Part shown: positions 62,401 through 64,000 of the stretch, piece by piece
Numbering within the stretch: the stretch's first letter is position 1
How the letters are laid out: every line of letters starts with the position of its first letter
NCBI GenBank assembly: GCA_963970005.1
Contig: CAXAMN010004191.1
Span: 230,907-294,906 of the forward strand
Reading direction: 5' to 3'
Length of the DNA stretch: 64,000 nt
Source of the DNA: Durusdinium trenchii
Taxonomy: Eukaryota; Sar; Dinophyceae; Suessiales; Symbiodiniaceae
Notes under the pieces: model-generated
The model's input: the letters and a program-made list of their open reading frames with translations, nothing else
The model's database searches: none
Told to the model about the DNA's origin: nothing
Made by a program: the position numbers and the translations under genes

Positions 62401-63551
62401 CACCAGTCAAGAAGCCCCCAATTGCTCAACCTATAGTCACGCAAAAGCTGCCACACTATCTCACCAAAGAAGCTATTGACAACAGTAACAAGCAAAGACG
62501 AGAGAAGCGTTTTGACATCCTAGGCAAAGAGCCTCTGATCAAGTTTCTTACTGATTTAAACCTCCTTGACTATGCAGAGCAAGCAGCGGTGCCGCAGTGG
62601 ATTTTCTTCAATGAAGAGATTGTACAAGCCTTACGCACTCTCTCTGCCGACAGTGATGCCCTGAAGGTTTATCAGCAAGAACTACTGCATCATTGTACCT
62701 ATCACAGAATTGTTCTCTTTCTTCGTCAACTTCTTAGTACAATCAAAATCGCTGACACAGGTTTCATTGTTTGCTGGCTTGCCCATCAGCCGATCCATGT
62801 GAGATATCTTGGCCCCAGCAAAGCTGCAAACCTGTATTTATTGCGACTCCAAGACACGCTTGAGATTCTGCTCTTCAAGCATGGTGGAGACCCCGTGCGT
62901 ATTCAACAGCCTTTGCAGTCGTCCCCCTGGTATCGCTCCATGTTTGGTTTCCAAACAAAACCCCAGGGAGTTGGAACGGAATGCATATGCGCCTTTGCAA
63001 TCCAACAAGAACGCATATGTACAATCACCGAAAAACCATGGACGCATAGTTTCGTTGAGCCAGGATGTGCTTTGTGGCGACTCTCCCACCTCTTGCTAGC
63101 AGCAGAGAATAATGTATGCAAGGAACCCTTTGCAAACATTTGTCACCTTGCGTTAGGGAACTTTCCTGTCGTTTTTATTGGGGGGTTACTTCAGGATTGG
63201 TGCCTTAGCATCTGTCCTGAAAGCGCACGGGCAGCCCACCCACAACTCCAAGAAGCTATCTGGCAAGCAGATAAATTGCCCAACTACTGTCTGCTGCTCA
63301 TCCATCAATTGGAAACCCCTGAAGCCAGCAATATTGAAAGACTGATCTCCCTGACGCCCATACCACACAACCAGCATCCAGTTCTCCCAGAAATCAGTGT
63401 AGCAAAACATGCCGCTGCTTGCGTCCCAACTGAGGCTTGTATTGATGATTGTCAGCTTATGACGCTAAAATCAGTTTGGTACGCCTGCACGCAAGGAGAG
63501 ATTTCAGCAAAGATTTATCACAGTGCTAAGGCACTGCTACACGCTGAATGA
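59451..63551 (+). CDS. Retroelement ORF2: USP-like protease plus C5-cytosine DNA methyltransferase
   Basis: The frame is the same as ORF1 and is open from the codon after its TAA to TGA 63551. Numbering is from 59499. Residues about 100-390 look like a ubiquitin-specific protease: Cys box NATACYYTAALR (Cys120), zinc-type CLSC and CQEC pairs, and a His box CEHFYVLEH followed by KYDNA. Residues about 510-930 are a C5 methyltransferase: motif I VLSMFDGCGSS (near 517), catalytic GGSPCTDLTYAG (Cys613), FLIENAGS (near 659), RLRLFFQNN and a late SFVGNSFHP block, most like the DNMT3 group. The last 420 residues are unassigned. DNMT-bearing retrotransposons are known from Symbiodinium (de Mendoza and colleagues, 2018); the protease assignment is mine. 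The start codon is unclear (no early ATG). Confidence 0.75.
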   Translation, partial: QQLEDDPKKETGHSALLTESKHAVEVITDRKPSTKKSASDMRQQPVKKPATKPTPKRGDGLSHRLVKRGINAQHASDCDANRNSMNGILQNKRRQSYTQQIQQMISQDVSLQNMDFQDEDIQRAVSLYENLNATACYYTAALRIVSKANWNKQVNFENHIGHRAMVAVAKGWTCASYLPNDDFDHYHLALAMSTLPKDTYMDLLRTYESIVAIIPPPFHDLLGSRVSFTCLSCHRIAERNVATFIVTGLPTGLLLHIAFFEAAFPWSEHLLPIGCDNGKNAGQECQECASNFNWATISCSPCRLVWLHFQRERQPLATDYEKLLDKDTFQSSGQIWQCIALVIHQGPDPLNGKQQPCEHFYVLEHENANSTTLKYDNATGLSQLSVSQIKAGDRICGILYRHATISSTWSHTRPPKRMLNIGRGKDSKRAKNKFGQREVSAPKRKQAIKRTIDAGNRTDTIGPVPISMNELQATYIPEKLCPPPPGDATIPPEQLKAVETSLSQSSQADHPASPASPIDQPMQSCESNPPYAVLSMFDGCGSSLDILIEKFGYRPKVCVLCERDETLRYLVAEKHGISVNVQWIHSLKGVIFLYANDVDILFDDGARILREFVTLSDSCHVFVIGGSPCTDLTYAGQEHGRLGICGPDSVFFFTMHLALYLLGTVLPKTHIRFLIENAGSMHYDHFTFIRACLGLAHITRDKMTWCTSKISPAKRLRLFFQNNILHDTVDSQVLCQEDLQWPADWKPLSIHDGKFRDVFIKPFMRPLEVLSDTALRYSWTSYHPAALLWRTSYWHTHERFAVIANMFTDSSVPAFQWSDFIPAIYYPAWRRFLSCFYNKTSSNPEKDAVLRDVLPLFHNSSIRVPFRFLTDTEVLQVSGLSRNFATISRLKHVLHSHTIRSFVGNSFHPKLISLAIGTPDHVRAWIQGKTECFFGVASPDDVRQGYISFRQTIENNLKMSGRNTQITIVPEPYRHINYRNLVMSPVKKPPIAQPIVTQKLPHYLTKEAIDNSNKQRREKRFDILGKEPLIKFLTDLNLLDYAEQAAVPQWIFFNEEIVQALRTLSADSDALKVYQQELLHHCTYHRIVLFLRQLLSTIKIADTGFIVCWLAHQPIHVRYLGPSKAANLYLLRLQDTLEILLFKHGGDPVRIQQPLQSSPWYRSMFGFQTKPQGVGTECICAFAIQQERICTITEKPWTHSFVEPGCALWRLSHLLLAAENNVCKEPFANICHLALGNFPVVFIGGLLQDWCLSICPESARAAHPQLQEAIWQADKLPNYCLLLIHQLETPEASNIERLISLTPIPHNQHPVLPEISVAKHAAACVPTEACIDDCQLMTLKSVWYACTQGEISAKIYHSAKALLHAE
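59625..59640 (+). repeat. CCTTAG mini-hairpin inside ORF2
   Basis: GATGG-CCTTAG-TCATC, with one G-T pair, coding DGLSH. Confidence 0.6.
63200..63213 (+). repeat. CCTTAG mini-hairpin inside ORF2, second site
   Basis: GGTG-CCTTAG-CATC, with one G-T pair, coding WCLSI. Confidence 0.5.
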
Positions 63552-64000
63552 CGCGATTATGTCATTTACCCATTAAATCTCTCCGATTAGTGCAGCGTAC
63601 CCTCTCAACAGGCCTCAAAGCAGCATATTGGCGCATCAACCAACAAACAAATGCATCTATTACGCATGTTTCCTCCCTCCACTTCCTTATACATTTTATC
63701 CACCCTCGTCTGCCATACCGGCAGATCATGATTCAGGACCTCCTTAATGTGTGTGGCTTTGACGACAATGTTAACTTGTCTGATGCTCTCCTCTCTTTAC
63801 GAGTCAATATTGGCAAGTTCACTGACTGTATAGTCACAGACCCATCCGCGACTGTCGACGACACTTCGTTCATCCTTCCAAATGAAGTACAATCCCTACG
63901 CCACATCCCCACGAGGTTCTGGCAACTCTGCCACAAAATTCTACAATTCCGGGAGCAGAGACCGAGTAATTTGCCAGTCTCCGTAAAAGGAATTCACTCT
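63548..64000 (+). CDS. Retroelement ORF3, 5' part, runs off the window
   Basis: ATG 63548 overlaps the ORF2 stop as ATGA (-1 frame). 151 codons are open to the window end (MTRLCHLPIKSLRLVQRTLSTGLKAA, LHFLIHFIHPRLPYRQIMIQDLL). No domain is complete enough to name. The ORF that carries endonuclease and reverse transcriptase would be expected here or further right. The absence of stop codons over 450 bases and the tight overlap support it as real. Confidence 0.6.
   Translation, partial: MTRLCHLPIKSLRLVQRTLSTGLKAAYWRINQQTNASITHVSSLHFLIHFIHPRLPYRQIMIQDLLNVCGFDDNVNLSDALLSLRVNIGKFTDCIVTDPSATVDDTSFILPNEVQSLRHIPTRFWQLCHKILQFREQRPSNLPVSVKGIHS

Noticed and set aside
1-64000. tRNA, rRNA or snRNA genes
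   Set aside because: No cloverleaf with A and B boxes or rRNA/snRNA signature was recognisable by eye.

Overview
The window reads as nuclear DNA of a dinoflagellate, most likely a symbiodiniacean. The evidence is: degraded copies of the dinoflagellate trans-spliced leader (core TTTTGGCTCAAG) in front of several intronless genes; introns with GC-AG as well as GT-AG ends; short interspersed CTAGTAGC and GGTTGGAGGCC repeats that translate to ASNLIAM and LLGAPG strings, as I remember from Symbiodinium gene models; long same-strand gene blocks; and a retroelement carrying a cytosine methyltransferase, a combination reported from Symbiodinium.

Layout. 0-16 kb: gene-poor and repeat-rich, with short exons of multi-exon host genes on the minus strand (an AGC-type kinase, a coiled-coil protein, a RING finger protein). 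16-25 kb: minus-strand, mostly broken copies of a cassette, read right to left as gene family C, then two BspA-type leucine-rich-repeat (LRR) genes, then a poly(A)-ended tail element E. 25-29.4 kb: a decayed plus-strand LINE-like reverse transcriptase and RNase H, followed by what looks like a second, single-subunit-type polymerase palm domain. 30-50 kb: a plus-strand array of two families, B (about 280 aa) and A (about 1280 aa, with glycosyltransferase-like and alpha/beta-hydrolase-like parts). Most copies are broken by insertions, lost starts and frameshifts; A4 and B3 are intact. A4 overlaps an SF1 helicase gene. 50-57 kb: an intact C gene, two LRR genes and a tail E, which is the 16-23 kb cassette in the opposite orientation. 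57-64 kb: a retroelement with ORF1, a USP-like protease/DNA methyltransferase ORF2, and an ORF3 that starts on an ATGA overlap and leaves the window.

The strongest new signals are three. (1) A family of structured, poly(A)-ended tails (E) lies in sense orientation about 1.0-1.4 kb downstream of LRR genes, and one short copy has jumped alone into an A gene with a 17-bp target duplication. Each tail has a hairpin whose arm sequence differs between subfamilies but stays complementary. (2) At least sixteen mini-hairpins have the invariant core CCTTAG and different complementary arms, always on the sense strand of the surrounding genes. (3) A reverse transcriptase/RNase H ORF is joined to a second polymerase-like palm.

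Reading these together, I infer that RNA-templated copying built much of this region: spliced-leader relics, intronless genes, poly(A) tails and 5'-truncated insertions all point that way. Functions of families A, B and C are not established. All homology statements come from motif recognition, not from database searches.
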